From Silurus meridionalis (Eukaryota; Chordata; Actinopteri; Siluriformes; Siluridae), in assembly GCF_014805685.1 (NCBI RefSeq), contig NC_060911.1:12336712-12400711 (forward strand): DNA of 64,000 bases, in the 5' to 3' direction. This document shows, in pieces, positions 31,890 through 43,253 of the stretch (position 1 is the stretch's first letter; each line of letters begins with the position of its first letter). A program made the position numbers and the translations under genes. The notes under the pieces were generated by a model, which worked only from the letters and a program-made list of their open reading frames with translations, was not told the origin of the DNA and did no database searches.

Positions 31890-33124
31890 GTTCTGTAAAA
31901 AATTAAGAACCCTGGGGAATGACTGATGCGGTTGCATTTCAAATTGTGAAAACAAAAAAACAACCCAAAAAAAACCCCCAACCCATTGTGTCCATTTACT
32001 CTGTGGAGAAAAAAGTGTTTATTAAGTTGGGTGAATTTTTTATTTACATCCCACACTGGTTGTCTCTGCACACCTTGATATGGTGTATTTTATTAACAGC
32101 CAGCAATTCTGTAGTGTTTCTAACACATTGTGTCGCTGAATATGCCTTAAACAGCTTGCTGAGCTGAACCAAAGTCCATGGCCTGATTTAAATGTTGAAT
32201 ATGTCCCAGAAAGTACAGAGAAATAAATAATAATTACTGATATAAATATTCCAGACAGTTTATGAGACAAAGCTGTGTCAACCCTTTAGGACAGTAATGA
32301 ATAATAAAATCCCATTTGGGATACTGAATATCTCACCCACAAAGGTGTGTCAACAGTTTCCTGCTCCCCTGGGCGTCCCAGATAATAATGTTATGATCGA
32401 CTCTGGGGTCTAAAATCCAGGTGGCCATACACAGTGATTAATCGTTCCATATGCAGGGGCAATTTGTCCAACAAAGTAGCATTTCCAGATGCTATGGTTG
32501 CATCTCAGACCTTTGGTTTACCTGAGGTCTCTTTTAACTGAATTCAGCCAACATTTCACACTGTTATGCATTGAATTAAAGGTACAATTCATTCGTTTTC
32601 AAACAACGGCGGTGCACGGATTGACGGGTGAGCATATAATAGGAACGGACTCTCCAAAACAGGTCAGATGAAGTTTAAAAAAAGAGCAAATGCTCTTCAA
32701 CTGTTGCCTTTGGCTGAGTCGGTTCCCATGATAGCTTCATATTTAACGTTTTGAGTGAAACTCAGTGTGGCCTTCTGCTATTTTAAGTCACCCTTTAAAA
32801 GGTTTGATGGGTTGAGTGAGATGCCTCCTACAGAACTGTCATGCACTCGATGTTTTCTGTTTTATACTTTTATAGAAAGCATGTATGTATATATACACAC
32901 ACTATTATGTATATATTCTATTTAAGGAATACATTTTATTACATTTATACTATACATTTAATTGTACAGCATTATTTTGCAGTATATATGATATTTATTT
33001 AGAATAAATTTTTTATGATAGCTGATGCATTGTTTGACAAATTGTAGTCCAAATCTGTATTACAAAAAGTCCTATTATTATATAATATAACTATTCAAAG
33101 TTTACAACATATACAGTAGGTAAT
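31890..33124. other. no recognisable feature
   Basis: Intronic DNA with chance ORFs; nothing supported. Confidence 0.4.
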
Positions 33125-33265
33125 AGAAATGACAGGTTTTAATAAGGGATGCAGCAAATGATTATTCATTTAATTGGCCAATTAAATCACTTATTTAATT
33201 TAGCCTGATTAAAGGACCCGGTCACAAACTGCAATACATTTGTGACATTTATCAAATAATGCCAT
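33125..33265 (+). repeat. hAT-like repeat fragment, inverted partner at 36.5 kb
   Basis: TTTTAATAAGGGATGCAGCA, AATGATTATTCATTTAATTG, CACAAACTGCAATACATTTG and TGACATTTATCAAATAATG are the reverse complement of parts of 36435-36575. GGGATGCAGCAAATGATTAT looks like a hAT-type end. Confidence 0.5.
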
Positions 33266-33634
33266 CAACCCTCTGCAACAGCTTAGGAATGAATCGGAAT
33301 TCAGGTCAGGCTTCATCACCTTACATCTATACCAGATTTTACTAACGTCCTTGTAGCTTAACAAGCACAAATCTCCACAAGCACGCTCCAATATCTAGAA
33401 GAGCGAAGTTTATTTTGACAGCAAATAGGGACTGAATTTCAAATGTGGTGTTCAAAAAGTAAAAAGTACAAATCTTATATTTCACCTCCTAAAGCAGGTG
33501 TCCAACAAACTGTCCATAGAGTGTATAATGAGTACGTATAGTGTATGCAAACTTGGCAACTGTTTAATTCTGCTGAATAAACTGCTAGTAAGAAACGAAC
33601 ATTGCAGAAAATAAATGATCCAGATAGTTTTTCC
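33266..33634. other. no recognisable feature
   Basis: Nothing supported. Confidence 0.4.
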
Positions 33635-33815
33635 AGTTAAGTGGCAGCTCACTGGTTAAAGCATTGGGTTACTGATTGGAAGGTAGTGGGTTTAAGCCCC
33701 GTTACTGCCACGCTTGGGCAACCATCTGTGCTCCTGATTGGGTGTTGTAACATGTCTGACCCCATCTTTCCCACATTGCTGGGATTTGACTGTGGTTTAA
33801 GGTGACAAGTAAATG
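33635..33815 (+). repeat. tRNA-derived SINE
   Basis: AGTGGCAGCTCACTGGTTAA, GGGTTACTGATTGGAAGG and AGTGGGTTTAAGCCCCGTTA look like tRNA A- and B-box regions; CTGCCACGCTTGGGCAACC continues the body. Confidence 0.6.
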
Positions 33816-34685
33816 CATTTATCTCTCTATGTATATCTTCAATGACTATGTTACTAAGCCCTATGATGCAGCAGGGGCAGCATTTTGATGTGTTCTTATG
33901 CTTAAATGTCTCATTGGCTCTAATAAAATAACGTTTATAAAATCAATCCGTGGCTGTACTGCACCCTAAAAGAGCCCACTGTGCAAGTGAGCAGAGACAG
34001 ATTGCTATGTTTCAGTTTTCAAGCTTGAAGCCAGAACAGTGTACAAAAGATATCAGATGCAGTGTAGATCGTGGGCAGAGACTGAGCCTGAGACTAACTG
34101 CAGGGTGACCTTAAGCTGGCTGTGTATTTCAGACAAAAAGGCTGCTGTTCTTTATTTGTTCGCTGTTTGAAAGTATTTGCCAGATATGGTACAAAAGCTG
34201 TACAGAACCATGCGACTTATTCACTATATATAGGCATAGAAAGTACTGTATTAGGGGAGCGAGGATAATGTTCAATGTAGGCCATCAGCAATTATGTGAT
34301 TTCCTGAAGGGCCATAAACTAAGGCTATTATATTTTTTATAGTATTACTATAAATGCATCTATTCTCTAATCTCATTATGTTTGAGTCAGTTTACCATAA
34401 ATTTATGTGGGGAAAAAAAAAGGTGGTCATAAAAAAAATCATAATATTTCGCCACACCGGATGATGCGTTTTAGATTTCAGAGTATATCATTAAAATCAA
34501 AGTCTAATCATTGGAATGCTTTTCTAACGTGTTTCAGGCACGCTGCAGATGCTTTCGTTTTATACCGTAACTTCATTCTGAAATGTTCATTCTAAATCCT
34601 TGCACCTTGTTACATTTGTGGGTGCTTTGCACATGTTTGGCCATATAGGCACATTTGAACCACGGCTGCAACAACTAGCCAAATT
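33816..34685. other. no recognisable feature
   Basis: Intronic DNA; nothing supported. Confidence 0.4.
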
Positions 34686-34689
34686 GTTG

Positions 34690-34750
34690 CTAAAAAGAAT
34701 CTTTTTATTGCTTAGTCAGTGCTGTAGTACTATTAAATATGCTCTCCAAT
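34690..34750 (+). repeat. ~60-bp segment repeated at 35279-35340
   Basis: AAAAAGAATCTTTTTATTGC, TTAGTCAGTGCTGTAGTAC and AATATGCTCTCC are nearly identical to AAAAAGAATATTTTTATTGC and onward at 35284. One copy lies outside and the other inside the LTR-element relic. Confidence 0.75.
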
Positions 34751-34816
34751 CAATAATTAGTCTTGTAGATGAAGGTTTTCTCAAAAGCATTTGATTGTGC
34801 AGTTTTAAGCAGTAGC

Positions 34817-36162
34817 TTTTAGTTTGGTCTCAGCCTGTATTCCTCTGTTTGCCAGTTGTCAGACAGTTGCCTTTTCCCTTCGCCTACTTTCTCATTAAAG
34901 ACTGTTAACTTATACTCTTGTTGCATTCTGCAACTTGGGTCTCTCCTACCAGTCCTGATAGACTCATCCTGCCAACAATGAACCCCCCCAGGACGCCCAG
35001 GACCATGCGGTCCCAGCTAAACACCCTGAAGCAGGCTACTGCATTCAGCAAATGACAATACCAGGAGTTTACCAATGCGTTTAGGGAGCTGTTACAATGC
35101 TGGAATGAACTATTAGCACTGGTCGTGGTGGTGGTTCTGGTACCATTTCCAGCCAACCCAGCAGTGAGCCCTACGCCCCGCCTCCCAATCTTGCAGGGGT
35201 CCCGCTAATGACGAGACTCCGCTTCTGAGCCCCGCAGATGGCATCGCTCCTCTCTCCCCAGCCTCGCAGAACCAAATTATTGATAAAAAGAATATTTTTA
35301 TTGCTTAGTCAGTGCTGTGGTACTTTTGAATATGCTCTCCGCTTCGATCCCGAGCCTCGCAGAGGGCGTCGCTTTGATCCAGAGCCTCGCAGAGGGTGTC
35401 GCTCTGCTCCTAAACTTCATAGAGGGCATCACTCCACCTACAATTCCTGCAGAGAGTGCCACTCCTCCTCTGATTTACTGCTCTCTACCTCTGTTTCTTC
35501 TTGTCACGTCGGTCTGAAGATTAGGGTGCCAGTCGGAGACTGTCCGCAGGTCATCCACAAGAGGCTTGCCTTATGGCTTGTCTGGCCTTCACTGTCTTTC
35601 AAGACGCTCTACCTAGTGGCAATCCGCCTCAAGCCCTTTAGGCTTATTTGCCGCCACCCGACCTTTCTTGTGCCCCGGCTCAAGTGCGTCCAAGCCTGTC
35701 CCGCTCCCGATTTCATACTCAGCCCTGCCTTTTCTCTGCTGGTGTATGCCTAATACCTAGACTCTACTTTTGGAAGCTTCTGCCTAGCTTTGATTACCAG
35801 TATAGCTTTAATCTGAATTCTTTGGACTCCCTGAATTCTTTTATCCCTGTTTGGCTCTGTATTTCGATTAAGGACTTTTGGACTCTGATTTTGGCTTCCC
35901 TTCATTGCATTTTTGGATTAAGTTTGGTCTCAGCCTGCATTGCTCTGCTTGGCATTTTTAGATTTATGGACTGTACTTTCGGACCTTGTTTAACCTGCCC
36001 TATTTTTGTTCCCATACCAATACCCATTAGTATTCGGACAGTCACCATTTATCCCTTGTTTATTTTTTTAACAGCCGTTCTTAAAATGCTCTCATTAAAG
36101 ACTGCTTTATTTTCAACTCTGTCTGCATCTGCATTTGGGTCCTTTCATTTGAGCAGCCTGGT
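34817..36162 (+). mobile_element. LTR retrotransposon relic (Gypsy-like)
   Basis: Two related LTR parts: 34817-34960 (TTTGGTCTCAGCCTGTATTC, TCTCATTAAAGACTGTTAAC, CAACTTGGGTCTCTCC) and about 35500-36162 (TTTGGTCTCAGCCTGCATTG, TCTCATTAAAGACTGCTTTA, GCATTTGGGTCCTTTC). ATTAAAGACTG resembles the polyadenylation region, and GGGTC-type ends are common in fish Gypsy LTRs. The interior (34978-35280) may keep a gag-like start after CAACAATGAACCCCCCCA but is short and disrupted; no protease, RT or integrase is present. GC-richer than its surroundings. Confidence 0.6.
35225..35460 (+). repeat. ~30-bp tandem repeats inside the LTR relic, split by an insert
   Basis: Units of the form GAGCCTCGCAGAGGGCGTCG plus about ten bases occur at about 35225, 35260, 35352, 35382 and 35412, the later ones degenerate. 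The 60-bp segment 35279-35340 interrupts the series just after AGCCTCGCAGAACC. Confidence 0.65.
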
Positions 36163-36177
36163 TTCTTCGCAAACACA

Positions 36178-36430
36178 ATATACACTATATAGACAATTTG
36201 TGGACACATGACCCATCCAATTTGTGCTTTTTGAATGCCCCATTTTAAATTCAGTCCCTGTTTGCTGTTAAAATAGCATCTTTTTTCACGAGATTTTTGA
36301 GTGTGCTTGTGGAGATTTGTGCCCATTCAGCTACAAGGACATTAGTAAAGTCTGGTACAGATGTAGGGTGATGAGACTTAGTGTGCGATTCATCCAGAAG
36401 ATGTTTAATAGGGTTGGTGACATTCTCTAT
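36178..36430 (+). mobile_element. Tc1-derived MITE, 5' part
   Basis: TACACTATATAGACAATTTG, TGGACACATGACCC, TGTGGAGATTTGTGCCCATT, CAGCTACAAGGACATTAGTA and GTTTAATAGGGTTGGTGA follow the order seen in the copies at 21.2 and 39.7 kb. Confidence 0.7.
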
Positions 36431-36434
36431 CTGC

Positions 36435-36590
36435 AGAGATGATTTGATAAATGTCACAGATGTATTGCAGTTTGTGACCTGGTATTTAATTAAGCCTAGT
36501 TAAGAGTTCTCTAGTCAAATTGGGCTGATCCAAATCAATAATCATTAGCTGCATCCCTTATTAAAACCCATCAATTTTCATTTTTTACTG
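36435..36590 (-). repeat. inverted copy of the 33.1-kb hAT-like repeat
   Basis: GATTTGATAAATGTCACAGA, TGTATTGCAGTTTGTGACCT and GCTGCATCCCTTATTAAAAC are the reverse complement of 33125-33265. Confidence 0.55.
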
Positions 36591-36597
36591 TATATGC

Positions 36598-36601
<4 letters not shown>

Positions 36602-36677
<76 letters not shown>
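36602..36677. repeat. (TA)n microsatellite at the transposon edge
   Basis: About 38 TA units ending exactly where the copy-B inverted repeat begins. Tc1 elements target TA, so the array may be the target site or a later expansion of it. Confidence 0.95.
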
Positions 36678-36681
<4 letters not shown>

Positions 36682-38181
36682 AGAAAATAAGTATTTGAAC
36701 ACCCTGCTATTTTGCAAGTTCTCCCACCTAGAAATCATGGAGGGGTCTGAAATTGTCATCGTAGGTGCATGTCCACTGTGAGAGACATAATCTAAAAAAA
36801 AATTCCAAAAATCACAATACATGATTTTTAAACTATTTATTTGTATGATACAGCTGCAAATAAGTATTTGAACACCTGTCTATCAGCTAGAATTCTGACC
36901 CTCAAAGACCTGTTAGTCTGCCTTTAAAATGTCCACCTCCACTACATTTATTATCCTAAATTAGATGCACCTGTTTGAGGTTGTTAGCTGCATAAAAAAA
37001 CCTGTCCACCCCATACAATCATTAAGAATCCAACTACTAACATGGCCAAGACCAAAGAGCTGTCCAGAGACACTAGAGACAAAATTGTACACCTCCACAA
37101 GGCTGGAAAGGGCTACGGGGAAATTGCCAAGCCGCTTGGTGGAAAAAAGGTCCACTGTTGGAGCAATCATTAGAAAATGGAAGAAGCTAAACATGACTGT
37201 CAATCTCCCTCGGACTGGGGCTCCATGCAAGATCTCACCTCGTGGGGTCTCAATGATCCTAAGGAAGGTGAGAAATCAGCCCAGAACTACACAGGAGGAG
37301 CTGGTCAATGACCTAAAAAGACCTGGGACCACCGTTTCCAAGGTTACTGTTGGTAACACTAAGACATCATGGTTTGAAATCATGCATGGCACGGAAGGTT
37401 CCCCTGCTTAAACCAGCACATGTCCAGCCACGTCTTAAGTTTGCCAATGACCACTTGGATAATCCAGAGGAGTCATGGAAGAAAGTCATGTGGTCAGATG
37501 AGACCAAACTAGAACTTTTGGGTCATAATTCCACTAAACGTGTTTGGAGAAAGAAGAATGATGAGTACCATCCGAAGAACACCATCCCTACTGTGAAGCA
37601 TGGCGGTGGTAGCATCATGCTTTGGGGGTGTTTTTCTGCACATGGGACAGGGCGACTGCACTGTATTATGGAGAGGATGACCGGGGCCATGTATTGCGAG
37701 ATTTTGGGGAACAACCTCCTTCCCTCAGTTAGAGCATTGAAGATGGGTCGAGGCTGGGTCTTCCGACATGACAATGACCCGAAGCACACAGCCAGGATAA
37801 CCAAGGAGTGGCTCTGTAAGAAGCATATCAAGGTTCTGGTGTGGCCTAGCCAGTCTCCAGACCTAAACCCAAAACTCCGTGTTTCTCAGCGACAGGCCAG
37901 AAATCTGACTGATCTAGAGAAGATCTGTGTGGAGGAGTGGGCCAAAATCCCTCCTGCAGTGTGTGCAAACCTGGTGAAAAACTACAGGAAACATTTGACC
38001 TCTGTAATTGCAAACAAAGGCTACTGTACCAAATATTAACATTGACTTTCTTAGGTGTTCAAATACTTATTTGCAGCTGTATCATACAAATAAATAGTTA
38101 AAAAATCATACATTGTGATTTCTGAATTTTTTTTTAGCTTATGTCTCTCACAGTGGACATGCACCTACGATGACAATTTCA
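36678..38181 (+). mobile_element. Tc1-like transposon (copy B) with both inverted repeats
   Basis: The left terminal region (AAGTATTTGAACACCCTGCT, CTGAAATTGTCATCGTAGGT, GCATGTCCACTGTGAGAGAC, TGTATGATACAGCTGCAAAT) is about 200 bp long and is inverted at 38054-38181 (AAATACTTATTTGCAGCTGT, ATCATACAAATAAATAGTTA, TCTCACAGTGGACATGCACC, TACGATGACAATTTCAG). The last ~80 bases of the right repeat are missing; the sequence switches to another Tc1 family at 38182. The element contains one dead transposase. Confidence 0.9.
37042..38039 (+). pseudogene. Tc1-like transposase, catalytic Glu deleted
   Basis: ATG at 37042 starts [20 protein letters not shown], then an inserted base near 37145 shifts the frame. 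The next frame reads [20 protein letters not shown] and [14 protein letters not shown], and a second frameshift lies near 37355. From there 37350-38039 reads [60 protein letters not shown] and [16 protein letters not shown], so D1 and D2 of the DD34E triad are kept. After SQSPDLNP a deletion of about 25 bases removes IENLW with the catalytic Glu. It ends ANKGYCTKY at the natural stop. Non-functional. Confidence 0.92.
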
Positions 38182-38560
38182 GAGCTCCGAGAAGGGATTG
38201 TTGCATGGCACAAATCTGGGGAAGGCTACAAAATTTCTGCTGCACTAAAGATTCCCAAGAGCACAATGGCCTTCATTATCCTCAGTGTGGCACAACCAGG
38301 ACTCTTTGAAAAGATCTGAGCAATCAGGGCGAAGGGCTTAGTAAAAGGTGGGACCAAGATCCCAACGATTATACTGACTGAGCTCCAGAGATCCTGTATG
38401 CAGTTGGGACAAAGTTCCAAAAGGACAACCATCACTGCAGCCCTCCATGATTTGGGCTTTAGTGGTTAGACAGAGGCTGCTTTTCGATGCAAAACCCATT
38501 GAAGCATGCTGAAGGACTCTCTGGAATGCAAATGCAAAACACATGCAGGACACAGTCCAT
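38182..38560 (+). pseudogene. N-terminal fragment of a second Tc1-like transposase
   Basis: Fused directly to the copy-B right repeat. In shifting frames it reads ELREGIVAWHKSGEGYK, ISAALKIPKSTMAFII and ITAALHDLGFSG, the paired HTH part of a Tc1 transposase family related to the relic at 48.4-48.6 kb. Several frameshifts and stops are present and the catalytic domain is absent. Confidence 0.7.
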
Positions 38561-39734
38561 AGGGATTAGACAGATTAGACGCTGTCGGACATAAACTTGA
38601 TTTCAGTGGAATAGCATGAAGGCTGGGGTCATAGTGTGTTTTTTAATAGTTTGATTGCAGGTATTTAGCATTTTTTTTTTGTGATGAATTAATGCGATAA
38701 AAACTTTATTAAAATGTATGAAAATCTTTGGTGTCTGAAACAAATCCTGTGCAAATCCCTGATCCTGAGATCTTCAATAACACATTCAATTAAATAAAGC
38801 ACTTTAAATATTAAATACTAAATTGATACATTTATAAATGAAAAAAAAAAAAAAATTATATACTGATTTTAATTCTAAATTATTTTTCTCAACAAATGTG
38901 TATTTTTATTTATTTATTTTTTTTTAGCTTTTGCACTTAAGCACTGGTTTTGACTCTAAACAGTAAAAACAGTCTAAAAAAAAAAAAAAAAAAGGCTACA
39001 ACAGTGTTCGAGGAAAAGAACTTTTATATTGATTTGAATTTCCATTATCTAGGAGCTACATTTAAGCAGTGAAATATAAACAGTGTGAGCTAGCAGCAAA
39101 AAAAAAAAAATCCGTTTTTTTCGTGAGTTTGGTAGATTAGTCTGTGCTCCTGTTTGATAAGCAACATTACTGTATTCCTATGGGCGGTCCTCTTTGTTGT
39201 TGAGGTTTTGTGCTACGGGGATAGCCAAAAATCAGAGCATGGCCCATGAATTTCACATGAGTTTACTACATGGTTGCTCAGTTTGCCAGCGTTTGTACAC
39301 CCGCAAGTTACTGGCTCACATTCCTACTCACAGGCCATTTTACATTTCAAAATTAATAGGAAAATACAAGACATTTGGTGCCTCTTTTTATTACTTTTCT
39401 TTACTTTTCTGTCATTAGATTGTTACTCTGCTTTTTAATATCTTTTTCTCCCCACCCCCAATCCCGTTCCAGTTGCATTGTGTTTGTGCCAAAATTGGAA
39501 ACAAAGCCTATTGTATTTGTAATTTTTTTTGCAGTGGATTAATAAATAAAATGCATTTTAAAGGGACAATATGCCCGGGCAAAGTGCCAAAGTAACGCCT
39601 GTGTGTTTGCTGCGACAGTAACTGCTCAGTCACTGCTGCTTCGAACTCAAACATGCCGTACCTGCACGCAAGGCAACTTCTTTTCAAGCTATTGTGTAAG
39701 AATATACTGTATAAAAATACATTATACTGTATAA
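38561..39734. other. no recognisable feature
   Basis: AT-rich DNA with several poly-A/poly-T runs (38841-38856, 38978-38993, 39099-39110). Confidence 0.4.
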
Positions 39735-39985
39735 ACAGAAGTTTGTGGACACTTCACCAGAATATTCAAGTGTTTTAAGCACCACATGTCGCATTGGCTT
39801 TTATGGTGACCTCCAGTCTTCTAAGATTTTCCACAAAATTTTATGGAGATTTGTGCTCATACTCTGTATGTACTGATGTAGGTGAGTCATTGAGAATTCA
39901 TCCCAAAGGGTGTTCAATAGGGTTGAGAACGGAGTTTAATTGCAGGAGATCTTGCACTCCTGAGAGGTCTAAGAAATCTAAGGTA
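39735..39985 (+). mobile_element. Tc1-derived MITE, partial
   Basis: AGAAGTTTGTGGACACTTCA, TGGAGATTTGTGCTCATACT, ATTCATCCCAAAGGGTGTTC, AATAGGGTTGAGAACGGAG and GCAGGAGATCTTGCACTCC. Confidence 0.7.
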
Positions 39986-40009
39986 TTATGCATTTAACCA
40001 AAATGTAGG

Positions 40010-40215
40010 GATTCAATTCAATTCAGCAGCTTTACACAGATAATGTGGTGATTAAAATTAATATGTTTTTTTTAATAAGTGTAAGTTTGTCCCTGATGAG
40101 CGAGCCGGTGGCGACTGTGGCAAGGAAAAACTCCCAAAACGGCATAAGGAACAAACCTTGAGAGGAACCAGACTCAAGAGGAACCCATCCTCATCTGAGT
40201 GGCACCAAATGTCCT
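40010..40215 (-). repeat. R600 dispersed repeat, inverted, 3' half
   Basis: ATTCAATTCAATTCAGCAGC, TTGTCCCTGATGAGCGAGCC, GGCAAGGAAAAACTCCC, AACCTTGAGAGGAACCAGAC and AACCCATCCTCATCTGAGTG. Confidence 0.8.
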
Positions 40216-40384
40216 TTTATTACAGTTAAAATTGCGTTATCCACAAAGCAATACATAGTGATCCATGGTGTTTTTATTAACCAGAGGTGGAATGATTACT
40301 GCAAACTTCTTAAATTACAGATACTGTGCCAAAAACTTTACTCAGTTAAAGTGGAAGTATCCAGTAAAAAAATAATTACAAGTA
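40216..40384. other. short unassigned spacer
   Basis: Nothing recognised. Confidence 0.3.
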
Positions 40385-40515
40385 TTACAACCTCTTTTCC
40401 TCCTGCCTGGCATCTCTATCCTCAGTATTCTTTTACATATTAACTCCATGTCCCTCGTCTGCCCAAGACCAAACCATTTCAGTCACCTTGTCTCCAAAAC
40501 GTCCTACCTGCACGC
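40385..40515 (-). mobile_element. RTE LINE fragment
   Basis: The + strand shows CCTCTTTTCCTCCTGCCTGG, CATCTCTATCCTCAGTATTC, CCATGTCCCTCGTCTGCCCA, AGACCAAACCATTTCAGTC and TTGTCTCCAAAACGTCCTAC. These are the antisense of the GRRKRGR, MLRME, RWFGHV and DKV coding segments of the RTE copies at 10 and 31.6 kb. Too short to code. Confidence 0.75.
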
Positions 40516-40739
40516 GTCGAAGAATAAAGCAAATCAAATATGCATATCCAACATGTGTATGTAAGATTTATTAAAATGTTCTTCTGATGTGTGTGCGTAC
40601 AGGAATGTGACGTGTGTGGTATCTATGCTTGAAATACCATAGTTGGTTATGTGTGTGTCTGTACCGACATTTGGGCACCACCATTGTATGTATAAGAGGG
40701 GCCAATGGGATGTTTAGAAATGCATTTGTGGCTCAGGGT

Positions 40740-41215
40740 ATATAATATGGAATCGAGGCAATTGGATCCCACTTCATGTGGAGTCTGGACACTGGACCTC
40801 CTTGAGTGTTTGAAGGCTCTGGCATGGAGAAGCTGGTGTTGGATCTATGATGATCGCAAATGTTGAGCTATTTTATGAGTTGCTCAGTAGCTCCTAGAAC
40901 CACAAATAACTGTAAAAGACTGTAAAATCATTACTCATAATTTTACACTCCAGTGCTCATGTTAGTTCTCACTCTCCAGTGTTCTGTACTGTTTAAAGAT
41001 TTATAATCGCAGTCTTGATGTCACTCAAATGAGGATGGTTCCCCTTTTGAGTCTGGTTCCTCTCAAGGTTTCTTCCTCATGACATCTAAGGGAGTTTTTC
41101 CTTGCCACAGTCACCACGGCTGCTTATCAGGGATAAATACACAAATCATACACCTTGACTGTTAAATTCTGTAAAGCTGCTTTGATACAATGTCTGTTGT
41201 GAAAACACACGGTCC
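40740..41215 (+). repeat. R600 dispersed repeat, nearly full length
   Basis: TTGGATCCCACTTCATGTGG, TTGGATCTATGATGATCGCA, GTTGAGCTATTTTATGAGTT, CTCCAGTGCTCATGTTAG, AGTCTGGTTCCTCTCAAGGT and GCTGCTTTGATACAATGTCT. The 3' tail is replaced after TGTGAAAACAC. Confidence 0.8.
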
Positions 41216-43040
41216 CTCTAATAATACTGTTTTTATGTGGAAAGTACCAATAAATTATGTGTACCTATTCTCGTCCAGTCATACTGTGTGCTTGTCGTAT
41301 GACTAACAACACTTGGTTTGCTAATAAATCAATCGAAGGTAGAAAAAAGAAAAGCTATTCGCCATTTGCTAAAATATGACCTGCTGCCTATAGCCAGCTA
41401 CGTGAGCTAGTAAAATTGATGCTAGTATGACTTGGCGTTAGCAAAAGAAAACAAGCCGAACTGGTTAAATGCAGTCAGTTAATGTTTGCTCATTGTTTTA
41501 GATTCATTCTACTGTAGTCATATACTTGGAGATAAGAAAATACGGCATTCGAAAACACATTTTATAAATATATATTTTAAATGTGGTCGAATATAAACCC
41601 ATGTGAAAAAGGTTGTCACGTTTAAGTCGGTGAATTTGAAGCATGAAATGACGAAAGTGCACTCTTTTAAAAGAAGGCAGGGCAAATTGTTACAGCAAAT
41701 AGTTCTATCAAGAAACAAAGCTCAGGAAGTGGTCCACATCAAACCCATTGAGCAGAGCTGTGTTATCCAACTGCAGCAGCCTTCTGCGAAGTGGAACACT
41801 GCAGGCGATGCACAGAGCCCGGGAACACTGATGTATCGTTACTGATGAAAAAGTAGAAACATTCTCACAAACACACAGACTGAAATGATGCAGGGTTCAC
41901 AGCTGGACAGGTTCCAGACACTGGGCAAGAGACAATGGGGAAAATTGGCCACTTAAAAACAGATCTAGAGCAAAAAAATTAATACAAAAAAAAAAAGAAT
42001 AGAGATGCCAGGAAACTACTCGTCACCTTTAGGTCTGGTGTGATTAGTACAATAAAACAGTTCTGCTTAATCGTTTTACTCCCAGATCTATCCAGAGTGA
42101 AGAAAAGGTTAGAAAGTTAGAAACAGAGACGGAATAGGCATCCGAAAGTGCAATACGAATGCCTCTATTAACTTGTTTTCCCACGGACTTTAAGGTCATT
42201 AATGCCATTAATTCAAGTTCTATGCTTCCAGCTACTTCGCGTTCTGGTAGCTGAGGGCTGTCTGTACCAATTTCATGTTAGGATTAAGATACCATGGATA
42301 AAAAAAACCCAGGGCATTGGGTATGCTATAAATGGTGTCTCTTTTTTATCTCTTGACTGGTATTGCAACATTTTCATATTTCTTAATATGGTGTCTTGCA
42401 CAGGTTTTAAAAAAACCTACATAAAATGTGTATCATTTGAATTTGTTATGCATGTGATAGGATTATGCATAACATATGTCTCAGTAAACAGCGGTGTCTG
42501 GTGTACGGCTCTGAAAATTCTATGTATCAGTTAAGTACATTTCCACTCATAGATGTTTTTGATCTTGAACTGACTTGAGCCCGGGGGCTCGGAACCACCC
42601 TGAGAACACTCTGGTTATGTGAGGTATTTATTACAATACCTCAATTTAGACTCCAAAAGAATAAAAAACGACTTTTTGTTTATCACAGAAGTTGTTTATT
42701 ATTATTACTAGTATTATTAATGACAGCGACACCATTTTCATAATGATTTATACACCATCATAATGATAAAATCAGTATTTGAATCAGCTTCAATAATAGA
42801 TTTATTAAATTGTTTAGGATTTATGGGTTTATTTAATATTATATATGATAAATGATACAATGATAAATACCGGGGTGATTTTTAAAACTCGGATGCAAAT
42901 CTCACTTGGGTTCAGGTCTGGTGATCAACTCATCTGATTACTTGAGAAGCTGTTGGGACAGATGTTTTCTGTCATTCTTTATCTCATCATGAAGTACAAA
43001 CCTGTCAGGATTCTAACAAAGTATAAGCAGAAAGTGTATC
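41216..43040. other. no recognisable feature
   Basis: Intronic DNA with chance ORFs up to 110 codons (42202-42534) and no motif or repeat I recognise. Confidence 0.4.

Positions 43041-43253
<213 letters not shown>

Noticed and set aside
34905..36162. Endogenous retrovirus
   Set aside because: Two LTR-like parts are present, but no envelope, integrase or reverse transcriptase is visible; a Gypsy-like LTR retrotransposon relic fits better.
35648..36211. 187-codon open frame as a gene
   Set aside because: Lies in LTR sequence of a retrotransposon relic and has no recognisable domain.
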